From contig OX235275.1 in assembly GCA_944472155.2 (NCBI GenBank), positions 56,437,228 to 56,501,227 on the forward strand: DNA of 64,000 nt, written 5' to 3'. Origin of the DNA: Trichobilharzia szidati. Lineage: Eukaryota; Platyhelminthes; Trematoda; Strigeidida; Schistosomatidae. Every line of letters begins with the position of its first letter. Position 1 is the stretch's first letter. Shown in pieces: positions 32,285-43,289 of the stretch. The position numbers and the translations under genes are program-made. The notes under the pieces were generated by a model that saw nothing but the letters and a program-made list of their open reading frames with translations, made no database searches and was not told the origin of the DNA.

Positions 32285-32760
32285 CTACATTCACCATCAC
32301 TAAGTTTACAGATGTTTTGAGATGTGAGAAACATTACTAGTACGAAAAATGTCATGAGAATTACTCAAATATAATATCATTAACTGCTAGTAATTGTGCC
32401 ATCGAATCATATTAGAAGAATACATTTAACAATGCTTTGTTGGTGGTTTGAGGGACAAAAATATTAGAAAGAAACAAACATACCAGTTAAAAGTTTCATA
32501 AAGTTGTCTCACTGCAATGCAATACCTCTTATTCGCTGATTTTTATCTAAATAGGGACGTAGTGTGAGCGAAATGTCTACACTACTGTTATCAATTTATG
32601 AGGTTCTCACTTTCTGAAAGTCTTTTTCATGGCAGTGGAAATGTCCTCGTAACATTACATCACGAAACCTTCCAATTGTATCTGTGGTGCTTCCACTCAC
32701 ACTGATTACCTGCGATGAACTTTTAAAAAAGGTTTCGTTTCGTTTCATACCTTCTAGGTT
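32285..32760. other. No feature recognised
   Basis: AT-rich DNA with no gene or repeat match seen inside the window. Confidence 0.35.
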
Positions 32761-32764
32761 ACTT

Positions 32765-32950
32765 GCGTGAAAACACACAAAAACAACCAATCACGTCCAA
32801 GGTCGGCAGGAGAGATGATTAATAAACTCGTGGAGAAATCTAAAAGCTCACTTCAAATTGAAGTATGCGCTGAAGATGTCACCTAGTAGGGTGATGAAAG
32901 CTTCGCAAATTAACTATCCAGCTCAGAGAACACAACCACATTAAAAGTCT
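32765..32950 (+). repeat. PLE 3' tail with hammerhead-like motif
   Basis: Nearly the same as 43085-43265. It has AGAGATGATTAATAAACTCG, then CGCTGAAGATGTCACC, TAGTAG, GGTGATGAAAGC, and ends CCAGCTCAGAGAACACAACC. The GIY-YIG coding part is missing. Confidence 0.7.
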
Positions 32951-33089
32951 TGTGTCGGTATAAAGGGTGGTAAAAACAGTTAGAATAGTTGATTACTACA
33001 CTTCTATTCATCAAAGCTCTTTGAAAACTACGCATAACAAATTTGCACACTAGCATAAACGATAATACTTACCTAAGGGAAATAAAAAA

Positions 33090-33310
33090 TCCAATTGACC
33101 ACCACTATACTAGCGTATATTTTGATTGGACACTATTAACCAGTGCGATGTGTCTAGCCCTTACTTCGGTGCAGATGGAATTCTATCAGTCAGGTTTGCA
33201 ATGTGGCCACCATGCCACTACATGTCCCGCCATCACGGTGCAGATTGATTTGATGATATGAGATGGTTGGAGGCAATCGGCAGGAAGGCTTCACCCATAA
33301 CCGCTGGGAA
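33090..33310 (+). repeat. Family-3 repeat, diverged
   Basis: Shares TTTTGATTGGACACT, GTGCAGA and GAATTCTATCAGTCAGG with 48020-48195. The hammerhead core is not recognisable in this copy. Confidence 0.5.
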
Positions 33311-33439
33311 TTTTTCAAGGGAAATGCAAGTAGAGCATTGTGAAGTAGTACTGGGGCAATCTTTGGGTGGAATAACATTGATACAGATGATATCTTTTTG
33401 ATTATTATATAATTTAATAATAATTCTCATTGTAGCATT

Positions 33440-34085
33440 AAGAACACAATATTCAGCGAAGAGACTCTTTTCAACAACGAATTTATTATCAAGCTGTACA
33501 ATAGTATATACACATATGGTTTTTGAAAGAAATTATAACCGGTGAGGGAATTAGGTCAAAGGTGTGAATATATGAAATAATAATAGTATGAAATGCAATT
33601 AAAATATTTGTGATTATAATCATAGTTTAATGTCAAGTGGCAAAATAATTAATGTCATATATAGAATAATACATAAGGTGTATAGATTCTGGAAAGGGGT
33701 GCATAATTATAGGATTAGTAGGCGAATATAAAATGTTGCATAACATAGTGTGAAATTCGATAAGATAGAATTCAATATTGTAAAAATAAAATATAGAAAG
33801 AATTATTAATTTTGGGTTTAGAATGACAAGTGGATCAAGTGGAAACAGTTCAGAATGAGATTAGTAATAATGACAATAATAATCGTGGTAATAAGGGAAA
33901 AGTACATTGAATAACTAAATAAACAAAATAAATACATGTTTATCGCTCTACGGCCAAGGCAGAAGTAGGGATTGTACATACTTCTTTTGTACACAAAGGT
34001 CTGCTTGGCTTAAATTCATGAATTGCCAAGGCCCATGCTGTCTTTAGAAGTCTGTAACGAAGACAACGCGGGAAGTTAGCATGGA
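33440..34085 (-). repeat. PLE 3' untranslated region and terminal repeat
   Basis: On the minus strand this follows the GIY-YIG fragment. It includes the block inverted relative to 9955-10335 (33690-34085) and ends with the TGTACAGCTTG...GAAAAGAGTCTCTT box (33460-33510). Calling it the PLE 3' end rests on position, not on a known boundary. Confidence 0.5.
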
Positions 34086-34092
34086 TTCTGTA

Positions 34093-34288
34093 TTTATTTT
34101 ATTTATTTTGATTACAGCTTGATTTCACATCGTATTTTCAGTACAAGTATGGAATTTTCAGTATGGATATCGGTAGCCCAAATTTCAGGCCGACCATAGA
34201 TATCGGGTGTGCGCCGGCAGGGGCTCGAACCCCGGACCATGTGCATGGTCGGCGAGAGTCCTAACCACTGTGCCACCGACGAACTGCT
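34093..34288 (-). repeat. SINE-2, second copy, inserted in the PLE
   Basis: Nearly identical to the SINE at 20533-20735, with the minus-strand A box (CAGTGGTTAGGACTCTCGC) and B box (GGGGTTCGAGCCCC). It interrupts a PLE GIY-YIG frame on its upper side. Confidence 0.8.
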
Positions 34289-34579
34289 GTATATAATCTT
34301 AAAATCATGGTCAGGGTTGACAGAGTGACAGAAATTGATCAGGTGTTCCAGAATAGAGCTTCGCACACACTTCCTTTCTCCCTTGTAAAACCATGCTGGA
34401 ATATGTTCTCGTATTATATTACTTGAAGATTCTGTACAAGGGCTGAGTACTTTGTAATGAAACTCTGGAAATTCTATATTGTGTATGAGCGTGTCTTTCA
34501 GATTAAAGCCGTTGTTATTATGTGATGGTATGATACAGATAATGTGTGCCAACGGAATATTTTCCTCACATATTCCCAC
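34289..34579 (-). pseudogene. PLE GIY-YIG domain, C-terminal half
   Basis: The minus-strand frame reads NIIREHIPAWFYKGERKCVR, then SSILEHLINFCHSVNPDHDF. This matches the second half of the PLE GIY-YIG endonuclease (EH.P.W...G......S.I..HL...GH..). It is truncated at the lower end by SINE-2. Confidence 0.7.
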
Positions 34580-34664
34580 AGTTCAATTGGGCATTAACAA
34601 AAGAGTACTATATATGTATTTAAACATTCTATTTCATGTCGTTTGATGTAAACCAAAATCACAC

Positions 34665-34768
34665 GTTCAGTGATTGGTTAAAGCATATAAACTGTATAGA
34701 TATATAAATAGCGGTTTGATCACTTGAAAATATACCTTTGCTTCCATGTCTTGCCTTCTGTTGTTACA
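34665..34768 (+). repeat. LTR-A 3' fragment
   Basis: TGATTGGTTAAAG, a TATATAAATAG box and a TGCCTTCTGTTGTTACA end match the last third of LTR-A. Confidence 0.5.
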
Positions 34769-34869
34769 ATTTTACTGGATCATAATGCTCGCCGTCTGCT
34801 GACGCGTCAGTTTCCGATACGAATGTTTTAACTTTGTCTAATTTTTAATATGAAGTTGTTTTTGATTCA

Positions 34870-35165
34870 TTTTGGCTTATTTCGTCCTATTCGGGACTCG
34901 TCATCTGTATGTAACTGCATTCTCAGTCAGTGATGGTGTTTCCACTGGGAGACACCTTAATTCATAAGGAATGCAGGTACATCCAGATGATGAGTTCGAA
35001 ATATAGTGAAATGCTTTTCGTGTATTCTGCTGCTAGTCACCATCCACCAACTAACTTCCAATTACATGCCCAGACATCGTCGAAGCATCTGCACAAGAAG
35101 CCGACAAACACGTCAACCTGAGACCGAGCACTTTGGTCCAATCAATCGACGGGAAAATCTAAACA
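34870..35165. repeat. Sm-alpha-like SINE, rearranged, two opposed hammerhead-like motifs
   Basis: A minus-strand hammerhead-like box (TTTCGTCCTATTCGGGACTC on plus, 34880-34905) is followed by a diverged plus-strand one (ACATCCAGATGATGAGTTCG, about 34980-35010). The body, ACCATCCACCAACTAACTTC then GACATCGTCGAAGCATCTGC, is shared with 43965-44225. Confidence 0.65.
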
Positions 35166-35204
35166 AATCAATTAAATAATTATTATGACCCGTTGCAAAA
35201 AAGG

Positions 35205-35390
35205 TGGCTCTCGTGGCCCTCGTGGTGTAGTGGATAAGGCTTTCGTGTTTGAAAATATGGGCACCGTGTTCGAGCCTCTGTGGGAATAGCATCATTCACT
35301 CTCTGGGAGATGAAGGCACATCCGCCCACCAACGAGTCCCAGGTGGGACGAAATGCCCGTCATCCTCGGTTCCAGTGCTAGTTATCATTC
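35205..35390 (+). repeat. Sm-alpha-like SINE with tRNA-like head and hammerhead-like tail
   Basis: The head has an A box (GTGGTGTAGTGGATAAGGC) and a B box (GTGTTCGAGCCTC), the internal RNA polymerase III promoter. The tail at 35311-35373 has stem II GTCCC-AGGT-GGGAC, GAAA, and a CGTC cleavage-type triplet. The first core strand reads CCAACGA instead of CUGANGA, so this copy should not cleave. The published Sm-alpha family of Schistosoma has this same head-ribozyme layout. Confidence 0.7.
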
Positions 35391-35394
35391 TAAA

Positions 35395-35690
35395 TTCTAA
35401 ATAATAACGTATTTAGTTTTAATAATAAACTGTGAAACTAAGATTAAAATGTGGGATTATAACACTGTATGATAGTAAAGATAAAGATGACAGGGAAAGT
35501 TCAACTTTACACACTCAAGACACGCATAGGTACCAATGACTTTGGAAGGAACAGTTGGGATAAAAAGCAAAACCAAGCCCCTTACTGTAATTCGTCCCTA
35601 ATCTAAGACTAAACAGATAAATTATTATTATTACTAAGGCTGTGGGTTCCGAGTGCAACACATGGCTTCAACAGCACTTCTGTTCATGAT
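35395..35690. other. AT-rich, no feature recognised
   Basis: Short A/T runs and an ATT run near 35625. Nothing else is recognised. Confidence 0.3.
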
Positions 35691-35734
35691 AGTCTACTTC
35701 TTATATAAGGCGCTCGAAACAAGATAAATACCCT

Positions 35735-36015
35735 GCTGATGTCATCTCCGACTGCGTTTATGAATTCGCGTGCACTTGCGGGAGCATGTACATTGGAAGG
35801 ATGCAAAGAAAGGCTTCTATTGGGCTTTCTGAACATATTCCAAGTGCATTTACCAGATATACTGTTGATACTGGTCATCTCGTAGAGATTTCTAAGTCCT
35901 TCAAAATATTAAATAGACAAAGGACAGCAAATATACTGAGATTTGCCGAAGTGATCGCAATCAAACGATTCGAACCAACCAAACTTATGCATACAGAAAG
36001 AGAGTGTGATTAATC
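35735..36015 (+). pseudogene. PLE GIY-YIG endonuclease fragment
   Basis: Reads VYEFACTCGSMYIGRMQRK, then SIGLSEHIPSAF, and after a frame change FKILNRQRTANILRFAEVIA then IKRFEPTKLMH. This gives the cysteine pair (C.CG), the YIGR core and the C-terminal 'RFAEAIAIKRF.P.LC' end of PLEs. The upstream RT is absent. Confidence 0.75.
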
Positions 36016-36435
36016 TCTCACTGCCTTGGTAACTGAATTTTGATTTTGATTACATTAATTAGTCATCTAATTCAGTGATTTTAACTCACTGAACAAACCT
36101 CAATCTTATAAACTGTAACTGCTTTTGTTTTTTCAGTTGCTATGTGAACCAACAAGCTAACACTGTTTCTGTTAATCAATTTTTCTGTTTTCTGTCTTAC
36201 CCCTCCCCGCTCTTTTCTACTTTGAAAGCGTATAAATTGATGATGAAAACTTAAACTAAAAATTGTAATGCTTACATTTTGGATTCGTCAGTTTTATGGT
36301 ATTTCTTCTTTACTACCACTTAAACATTAAACCATGTTATGGTCGTCTATATAACCATTGTAATTTCAAGTAGTTTGCAGCTGATGAGAACCTGTGAAAT
36401 AGAACGATATCATTTTATGCTACAAATTTCGTCTT
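36016..36435. other. Probable PLE 3' untranslated remnant
   Basis: Follows the GIY-YIG end without a recognised boundary. No gene is seen. Confidence 0.3.
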
Positions 36436-36439
36436 CCTT

Positions 36440-37640
36440 TCTTCATCTAAAAAGTGTTGTTTTCTGGATCCACAACTGACCATAAGCTTTCATCTGCTCC
36501 TCACACTATCCCCTCCACAACACTCTCAGGCGCCCAACTTGTCGTTTCCCATTGGGATTCCACTTTAACGGTGACCTGGCACGTGATGTTACTGAACGGT
36601 CTCCTCAGTGTGTTTGTCCAATCCATCTCTATTTTCTTCAGAATATTTGCTCGGTGATAGGTCCTTGATTATTTTGGTTACCAGAGTTTCTTGTTGTTAA
36701 TTCTTTCTGGCCAGCCATGTGATCCTCAGTATGGAGCCAGCGAAGGCAGCCGTTGGTAAAAGTGTGCAGCAGCCTGTTGGAAGGTGTTTTGGTGACGTGA
36801 CAATTCTCGGACTCATATAGGAGGACTGTCAGACTTCAAATTGGTGCTGAAAATCCGAAGTATGTTCTTTATTCTCAGTGAAGCATACTTTCACACTTAT
36901 TTCAGATTACTGATGGTCTGTCATTTCTTTCCTTTCCTAGTCCGTTTTGACATCCTGATACAAGCTTACATCCGTGGTTGAAGCAGTGCTACTCAAATAA
37001 GCGAAAGAAGTGTCCTGGTTCAATTTTCCTCATTGGTAGTGATTGGTTGTTGGTTGTTTATCTTCATCACCTCTGTCCTCTTTGTGTTCACTTGCAGTTC
37101 TTTCTTTGATGCGTGTCTCTTTTGACAGCTGGTTGGTTTTCGCCTGTGTCGGACATTAGGCATAAATCACTGTCGAAGTTCAGATCTTCCATTACGTTCT
37201 CGTCAGTCCAGCATATGCTTGTTTCCTCCGTCGCCACGGTCTGCCTCATAATCCAGTCCACCACAATCAATAACATCATCGGTGATTGTGGGAAGATAAT
37301 CTTGTCTTACGCGTATCTTCATTTCAAAGGCTTCATTGAGTTCACCATTATCGAGCACTTGACATGTGACATTGTTATATAGCCGTTAAATCAGATGGAT
37401 GAAGGTTCGCGACAATGCACTCTGTAGCGCTGAATTTGTTTCCAAATGACTTCAGTGTCAACGCTGTCGAAAGCCCTCGCAAAGTCGATGAAGTTGAGAT
37501 GGAGATATGACTGCTATTCCCCACATGACTTTTTTTTGAAACAATCTTTTTCTGGGAGGATTTCATCATCCAGAGCATGTTTCAGTCTGTCCAGAATGAT
37601 GCGACTTTGCTTGGCGTATACATGTGTAAGATGCGTTTCT
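36440..37640 (-). pseudogene. RTE-B retrotransposon, diverged copy
   Basis: The minus strand carries IVVDWIMRQTVATEETSICW. The catalytic box has become FDSDLCLMSD, where other copies read FADDICLIS. Further pieces of the C-terminal region lie below 37000. The frame is broken repeatedly. Confidence 0.7.
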
Positions 37641-37644
37641 GTTC

Positions 37645-38210
37645 AATATCATTTAACCTAATTCAACGGTTTTTTTTATGAATACAGTGTTATTCACCAC
37701 GTTTTATTGCTTCGCTGTGACTAAGTATTCGAAAGTCATTGGTACATCCGGGCCTTTCAAGAGTCTATAGTTTAGCCTCAATCAATAATAGTAAAAATAA
37801 AAATAATATTTATAACTATCCGATATTACCGAGAAAGAAAATGTAATCTAGGTAGGGAGGGAAAGTTGTGGGAAGAAGATGGGTTGGACAAATGACAACT
37901 GACTCAGCTGTGCTTAGCAAACAGCATTGTGTAACCCTGAAGAGAATTGAGGTGACACCTTGTATAGAAGTGTAAAGGCTAAATTTGTTTTTCATCAGTC
38001 TTATACTCCGTATCCATTGGGTGTTCTGATGTGTAACTTCTGATTGACTTTGTAATCACAACAAAAGATGTTGTTCGAACAACACTGAAGAAACTCTTTA
38101 CTATATTACTTATAAATATTATTAAGTAGCATATAGCTGAAGGCCTAAAGAATACGGGAGTAACAATGATGTGGAGGCTTAGATAACAAAACAGTGAACA
38201 CTGACTAACT
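37645..38210. other. No feature recognised
   Basis: AT-rich DNA with a T run near 37665. Confidence 0.35.
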
Positions 38211-38215
38211 GACTG

Positions 38216-38780
38216 ACCAACTGAGTTTCAACGTAGAACTTTGCACAGAAGTTCAGCATTTCAAGCCGTTATATTCCATGTAGAAGAAAGAGCTAGAGAA
38301 AAAGCTACAATGGACGGTAGATAGAACAAGCATGTGGAGAAAAATGCGAGTTTAATGGTTTTGAATTGACTACATATAATTGAATTTTACAAGATAATCT
38401 TTTGTCGGCTAACACTGCTCTTCAAGGAAGACAACAGATGGGTATACGTAACACGGGTTTTAGCCATTTTGATCGATGTAGCGTAGCAAACTCATCAACT
38501 GACTTACTCTCTTCACCTAACACTCAACGCCTAAGCTCAATACTACTCACCATATTATACCAGTGATTATGGGAGACAGAATGAGAAAATCTGTGGTCAA
38601 GGTCACCTAGCTTCTTCATATCATCCAATTTTAGTGACCATACCTCACAGCCATGAAATATGATAGGGCGAAATGCCAAGAGAAGATTACTGTGAAATGC
38701 AGTGAAAAGTCTACTATGGCATCTTAAGTCGTCTTACTTACAGACTAGATGTCATATGGGGTTATATTTCTATCTGCTTA
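38216..38780 (-). pseudogene. RTE-A 3' fragment
   Basis: Starts with the RTE-A 3' tail (CAACGTAGAACTTTGCAC on plus) and runs up through decayed C-terminal coding sequence corresponding to 2400-2900. No RT palm is present. Confidence 0.6.
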
Positions 38781-38784
38781 AAGA

Positions 38785-39135
38785 TCCTATGCGGATGATC
38801 TATAAAATTCTCAGCTGTAAAACTGCGAAAGTGAATAGGCAGTGAGAGGTTGACAGCTGAAGCTTCTAAAAATGGATCGATAACACTAGTCGGTGTAGGG
38901 AAAATTCAACACTAACTTCAGATTCTAGGAGACTTCTACTACAATAATTGACTGAAGTTCAAAATTCATGGAAAATTGACTACATTAGGAAATATGTGAA
39001 ATAGGACAAGCACAAGTAACGAAGAGATTCTTTCCAGCTGTTTTATTTACTATAGATGAACACTTGCAGTTGTGTGGGTTCAATTTTCAAGTGTTGTTCT
39101 GCAGAATTTCGACAGATTTCAAGTAAGATCACGAA
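38785..39135. other. No feature recognised
   Basis: No ORF or repeat match worth naming. Confidence 0.3.
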
Positions 39136-39139
39136 CTGA

Positions 39140-39510
39140 GATCAGTTAGAAGATCAGATGGCCAGAAAAGATCAGCAACAGGGATCTCTGGTAGTGAGCG
39201 AACCAACCAAGAACCGATAGTGCAACAAATAAGCAGGAAGAAATACAGATGGACTGGCAATACTCTGAGGAAACCATTAATTGACATCACTAGACAAGCC
39301 CTCGAGTGGAACACGGCAGAACGGGAAGTGGCGAGCTGGTCGTCAGTGTGAGTGTGGCATGGAGGAGGTCATGTGAACATGAGGTGAAAGCATGTGGGCA
39401 GACTTGGAGCCAGGTGAAAACTTTAACAGAGAACCGAACGCAATGGAGACGTACAGCTGAAGCCCTATGTTCCTCTAGGAATTAAAGGAAGTAATAATAA
39501 TAACAGAAGA
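39140..39510 (+). pseudogene. RTE-B 3' end
   Basis: C-terminal coding remnant (from AGATCAGATGGCCAGAAAAG) followed by the shared 3' tail GCCCTATGTTCCTCTAGGAA and an AAT run. Heavily 5' truncated, as is usual for RTE copies. Confidence 0.75.
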
Positions 39511-39594
39511 TCATTGGAAACCAAGGAGAACTGAACAGCTGTTCCTTTCCCGGTAGTGGATTATTAGGAAGTATGTATTCAATACCCTAGCGTG

Positions 39595-39800
39595 AATAGA
39601 ACTCAGGAACTACAGGTTATGAGACAAGCCCGCTGATCACTGAGCCATTGCTTTCGATTCCCTAGTGGAATTATTGGTGTTTACTGATGAAGAGTTCTAA
39701 ACTAGAATGAAGCAGATGTCCAGTAAGCTTTGGTTTCCAATCATGCGGGAACTGACATCATTTCCAGGTCTAACTTGAAAGTCATTCAATCATTCTTAAT
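39595..39800 (+). repeat. SINE-H1 with compensatory stem I change
   Basis: The tail (39690-39755) has TTACTG before the core and CAGTAA after the GTC triplet, where most copies have GTACTG and CAGTAC. The pairing partner changed on both sides, so stem I stays fully paired. Confidence 0.65.
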
Positions 39801-39884
39801 GCACAATAACAAACTTGAGAGAAATCAAATTTATAAAAACTAACTCTTGAAAATTAACCTGTTGTTTTGCTACGGACTGGCTAC

Positions 39885-40255
39885 TTGACGAAGTTGACTG
39901 GAGTTCTAGTGAGGATTCGTGACCATTAGGATCCACCCAGTCGGGAATAAGGACAAATCCTCGCCACAGATGACCATGACTAGGGGCAGTCGTGCTGGAA
40001 TTACGAATTGGTAGAATTTAGAACTCATGAGCTGAGTTGGGTCTCAGTGGCTGAATAATTTACATGCATTCCTTGTAACTGTTAGGTCGTTGGTTGGAGC
40101 CCCGATGTGTGCCTGTGTGTGCTGATGAAGAGTCTCGAACTAGGCCGACGAAACAGTTCTCCAGTGCTCTTTGCCTGTTTTCACTGGTTTTCTAACTGAT
40201 ATCATTTGTGATGAGACTTGAAACAAATTAAATCCCTACGGACTAGCTATTGAAA
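39885..40255 (+). repeat. SINE-H1, long copy
   Basis: Starts near the shared 5' region (TTGACGAAGTTGACTGG, CGTGACCATTAGG) and has a decayed tRNA-like head. The tail has GTGCTGATGAAGAGTCTCG, then a GACGAAAC box and CCAGTGCTC. Stem I here is GTGCTG with CAGTGC, paired through G-U pairs. Confidence 0.65.
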
Positions 40256-40364
40256 AGAAGCCGGATAAGACTATTGACTATTCAAAGGAATACAATGCAC
40301 TCTTAATAATTCTTATTCATAAGAAGTTGTCTAATTCGATCATATATTTAATGAATAAACTGTT

Positions 40365-41915
40365 ATTATTATTGTTTTCTTTAATTCCTAAAGAAACATA
40401 GGGCTTCAGCTGCATGTCTCCAATCCGTTCGGTTCTCAGTCAACGTTTTCATCAGCTGGCTCCACGTCTGCCCACATGCTTTCATATCCTCTTCACATCG
40501 CTTCCTCCATGTCAAATTTAAATTGATAACCAACTCGCCACTTCCTGTTCCGCTACCACTAGAGCGATGGCCTGGCGTGTGATGACACTCACTTGATGAT
40601 GGTTTGTTTTCTTAGAGTATGACCAATCTACCTCCGATTCTTCCTGAATATTCGTTGCACAATTGGTTACTGCTGGGTTATTTCGTTCATTGCCAGAGAT
40701 TCCTGCTGCTGGTCTTTTCTGGCTAGCCATCTGATCTTGAGTAGTATTGAGAGAAGACCGCTGTTGATGGAGGTATGTAGTTTTTTCGAAGTCTCCTTTG
40801 TGACGCGGGGTGGTGCCAAGTCTCCGATCCGTATAATGAGTAGCACTGACTTCACATTGGAGTTGAAAATCTTATTTTCCTTTTCATGCTGAGTGTTGAT
40901 CTCCACACAGACTTGAAAGTGATGAGAGCTTGCCTTGCTTTACCAATCCTCACTGCTTTGATATCACTATCAGTTCTGTCTGCCTGTAGTTGAAATGACG
41001 CTTGGCAGGTAGGTAGGTAGGTAAAGGAGGTTTCTTCTTTCAGATTTCTCCCATTTATGCTGATTGTTGTCTGTTGTTGTTGTTGGCCAAGGATTTTCAT
41101 CAACTCTGTTTTCTGTATGTTCACTTGAAGTCCTTCCTATCTTTGATGCTACTTCTGCCAACTTGTTGCTTTTCGCTTGCATATCTTCCAGTTTGTGGGA
41201 AATCAGACATATATCATCGGCGAAGTTTAGATCCTCCAAGGATTTTGTGTGGGTCCATTTTATGCCTGTTTCCTCTCTGTTTGCTCTCTGTCGCATTATA
41301 CAGTCTACCGCAATCAGGAGGATCATTAGAGATAGGAGGTAGCTAGCCAGCCTTGTGTTACTCTCGTCTTCACTTCGAAAAATTCCCTGAGTTTCCCGTT
41401 GTGGATTACTTTTCATGAAGCATTGTCGTACAACTGTTGGAAGAGATGTATAATCTTTGGCGGCACCCCGTAGTAGCGAAGTAGTTTCCAAATCGCCTCT
41501 CGTTCTACGCTGTCAAGGGCCTTTCCAAAGTCAGTGAAGTTAAGGTAGAGAGCTGATTGCCATTTCAAGCTCTGTTCAATGATGATCCGCAGTGTTGCGA
41601 TTTGATCGATGCATGACTTATTTCTCCTAATTTCAGCTTGTTCCGGTCGAAATTTTCATCCGGGGCGTGTCTGATTCTCTCCAGGATGATGCGGTTTAGT
41701 ATTTTGCTTCGGATAGACAAAAGGGTAATGCCGCACCAGTTCTTGCATTGACTTAAGTCTCCTTTCTTTGGCAGTTTGAATAAGTAGCCTTTGTTCCAAT
41801 CCGCAGGTACCTTGCCTTTTTTCCACACCTCCTTCAGTAGTGGTGACATCAGGTCCACTGATGTCTCTGAGTTCATTTTCTGCTTCTGCGGGGATTCCAT
41901 CAATGAATAAATTAG
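40365..41915 (-). pseudogene. RTE-B retrotransposon, longest copy
   Basis: From the upper end, the minus strand reads LMSPLLKEVWKKGKVPADWN, then LFKLPKKGDLSQCKNW and LLSIRSKILNRIILERI (RT fingers), then MILLIAVDCIMRQ and FADDICLISHKLEDMQ (palm), then INGRNLKEETSFTYL. The copy ends with the family 3' tail near 40385 and an ATT run. Several frameshifts are present, including one between 41491 and 41565. Confidence 0.85.
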
Positions 41916-42189
41916 TGCCTAAATATTTATGCAAACAGGGAACAGCTGATATTACATAGAAAATTAATTGAATAATGAAGATGGACGAGTGTTATTGAAG
42001 ACGTAAAGCAATTCACTTTTGTATGAAGTACACCAAAGCTCCTCTGTCAACAGCCGAATCTTCAGCAGTATAAATGAAGCGGACGTATCCTGATTTAGCG
42101 GGTTAGTTTTGAATGAAGAGGCTGTAGAAAATCGATAAGATACTGGGTTATTTCACTTTTAATGATTTTGGAGAGAATCTTTGCTAAAT

Positions 42190-42385
42190 GGCAGAGTGCC
42201 TGTTTTCAATCGGCAGGAAGCCTAGGACACCACTTAGGTTTCGTGCTTGTTGGCACTCACAAGTCAGCAAGGCGTATCGGCAGCTAGCTTGAAGGAACTC
42301 GTGTTCCCTCCGAGATTCAAACCCGTATCAACCAGTCCTGCAGTCAAAGATGTCACCACTGAGCCATTCAAACTCCAGATTGACC
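42190..42385 (-). repeat. Family-3 tRNA-headed SINE with interrupted hammerhead core
   Basis: On the minus strand a tRNA-like head (TGGCTCAGTGGTGACATC, then GGGTTTGAATCTC) precedes a hammerhead-like tail (42205-42255) with CTGAC, a 4-nt insert, then GAGTGCCAACAAGCACGAAAC. The insert TTGT breaks the first core strand. Confidence 0.65.
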
Positions 42386-42469
42386 TTCTGTAGGACTGTA
42401 CTAGATACTTTGATTGAACACTCTAGGTAGCAAGTAACTAGCATCATTGGTGTAGTCCTTTGTTTGCAG

Positions 42470-42612
42470 CAGACTGAATTCTATCAGTCGATCTCAGTAG
42501 TAACAATTTTGACTGCAAGACTGATTGACAAAGGTTCAAATCTCAGAGGGGATGTGAGTTTCTTCAAGGATGCAGAGACACCTTGATGACTTGTTGCAGA
42601 CCAAACGGCTAA
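42470..42612 (+). repeat. Family-3 SINE, opposite orientation
   Basis: Has GAATTCTATCAGTC, a B box (AGGTTCAAATCTC) and the ACACCTTGATGACTTGTTGC tail, forming an inverted pair with 42190-42385. The tail is truncated. Confidence 0.5.
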
Positions 42613-42639
42613 GCTCGTTTGTTCACTCAGAAAAATGAC

Positions 42640-43285
42640 TAAACCTTTAGGAAATGATGTCACACACAAACCAACAAAATCACTTCACTCAGTTCTATGT
42701 CAACCAAAAGACTCAACAAGGAAAGAAGATAAAACCAACATCATCTACGAAATAAATTGTAACAACTGTGAAAAACACTACATTGACCAAAGTGGACGTC
42801 CCCTTCGTCTCCGTACCCATAACCATAAACTAGCCGTCAAAAGACATGACATCCACTCCCTCACTCATATCACTACATCCAGACAACCACGGACATCAGT
42901 TCGACTGGGACCACCAGCGTTCAAATATTAGACAGAGGAAACACAGAGAATTTTTAGAAGCCTGGTATTCCAGTGAATCGTCAGTCAATAGACACATCGA
43001 GATAGATTAAATTTACCAACCGATAAGAAGGAAATCTCACAAACAAAGGGTCAAGCGTCAGGTCGACGAAACAATCAGCTACAATACAACAACACACAAA
43101 AACAGCCAATCAATTCCAAGGTCATCAGGAGAGATGATTAATAAACTCGTGGAGAAATCTGAAAGCTCACTTCAAACTGAATTATGCGCTGAAGATGTTG
43201 CTTAGTAGGGCGATGAAAGCTTTGCGAATTAACTATCCAGCTCAGAGAACACAACCACATCAAAATCATTCACCTGAGCTACAAA
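42640..43285 (+). pseudogene. PLE GIY-YIG endonuclease and 3' tail
   Basis: The frame 42635-42931 reads NIIYEINCNNCEKHYIDQSG, then RPLRLRTHNHKLAV. This is the C..C...YI.Q.GR.L..R entry of the GIY-YIG fold, with YIG altered to YID. A second frame continues with EAWYSSESSVNRHIEID, the usual end. The tail at about 43185-43270 carries the CTGAAGATG...GATGAAAGC hammerhead-like box and the CCAGCTCAGAGAACACAACC block. Confidence 0.7.
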
Positions 43286-43289
43286 TCTT

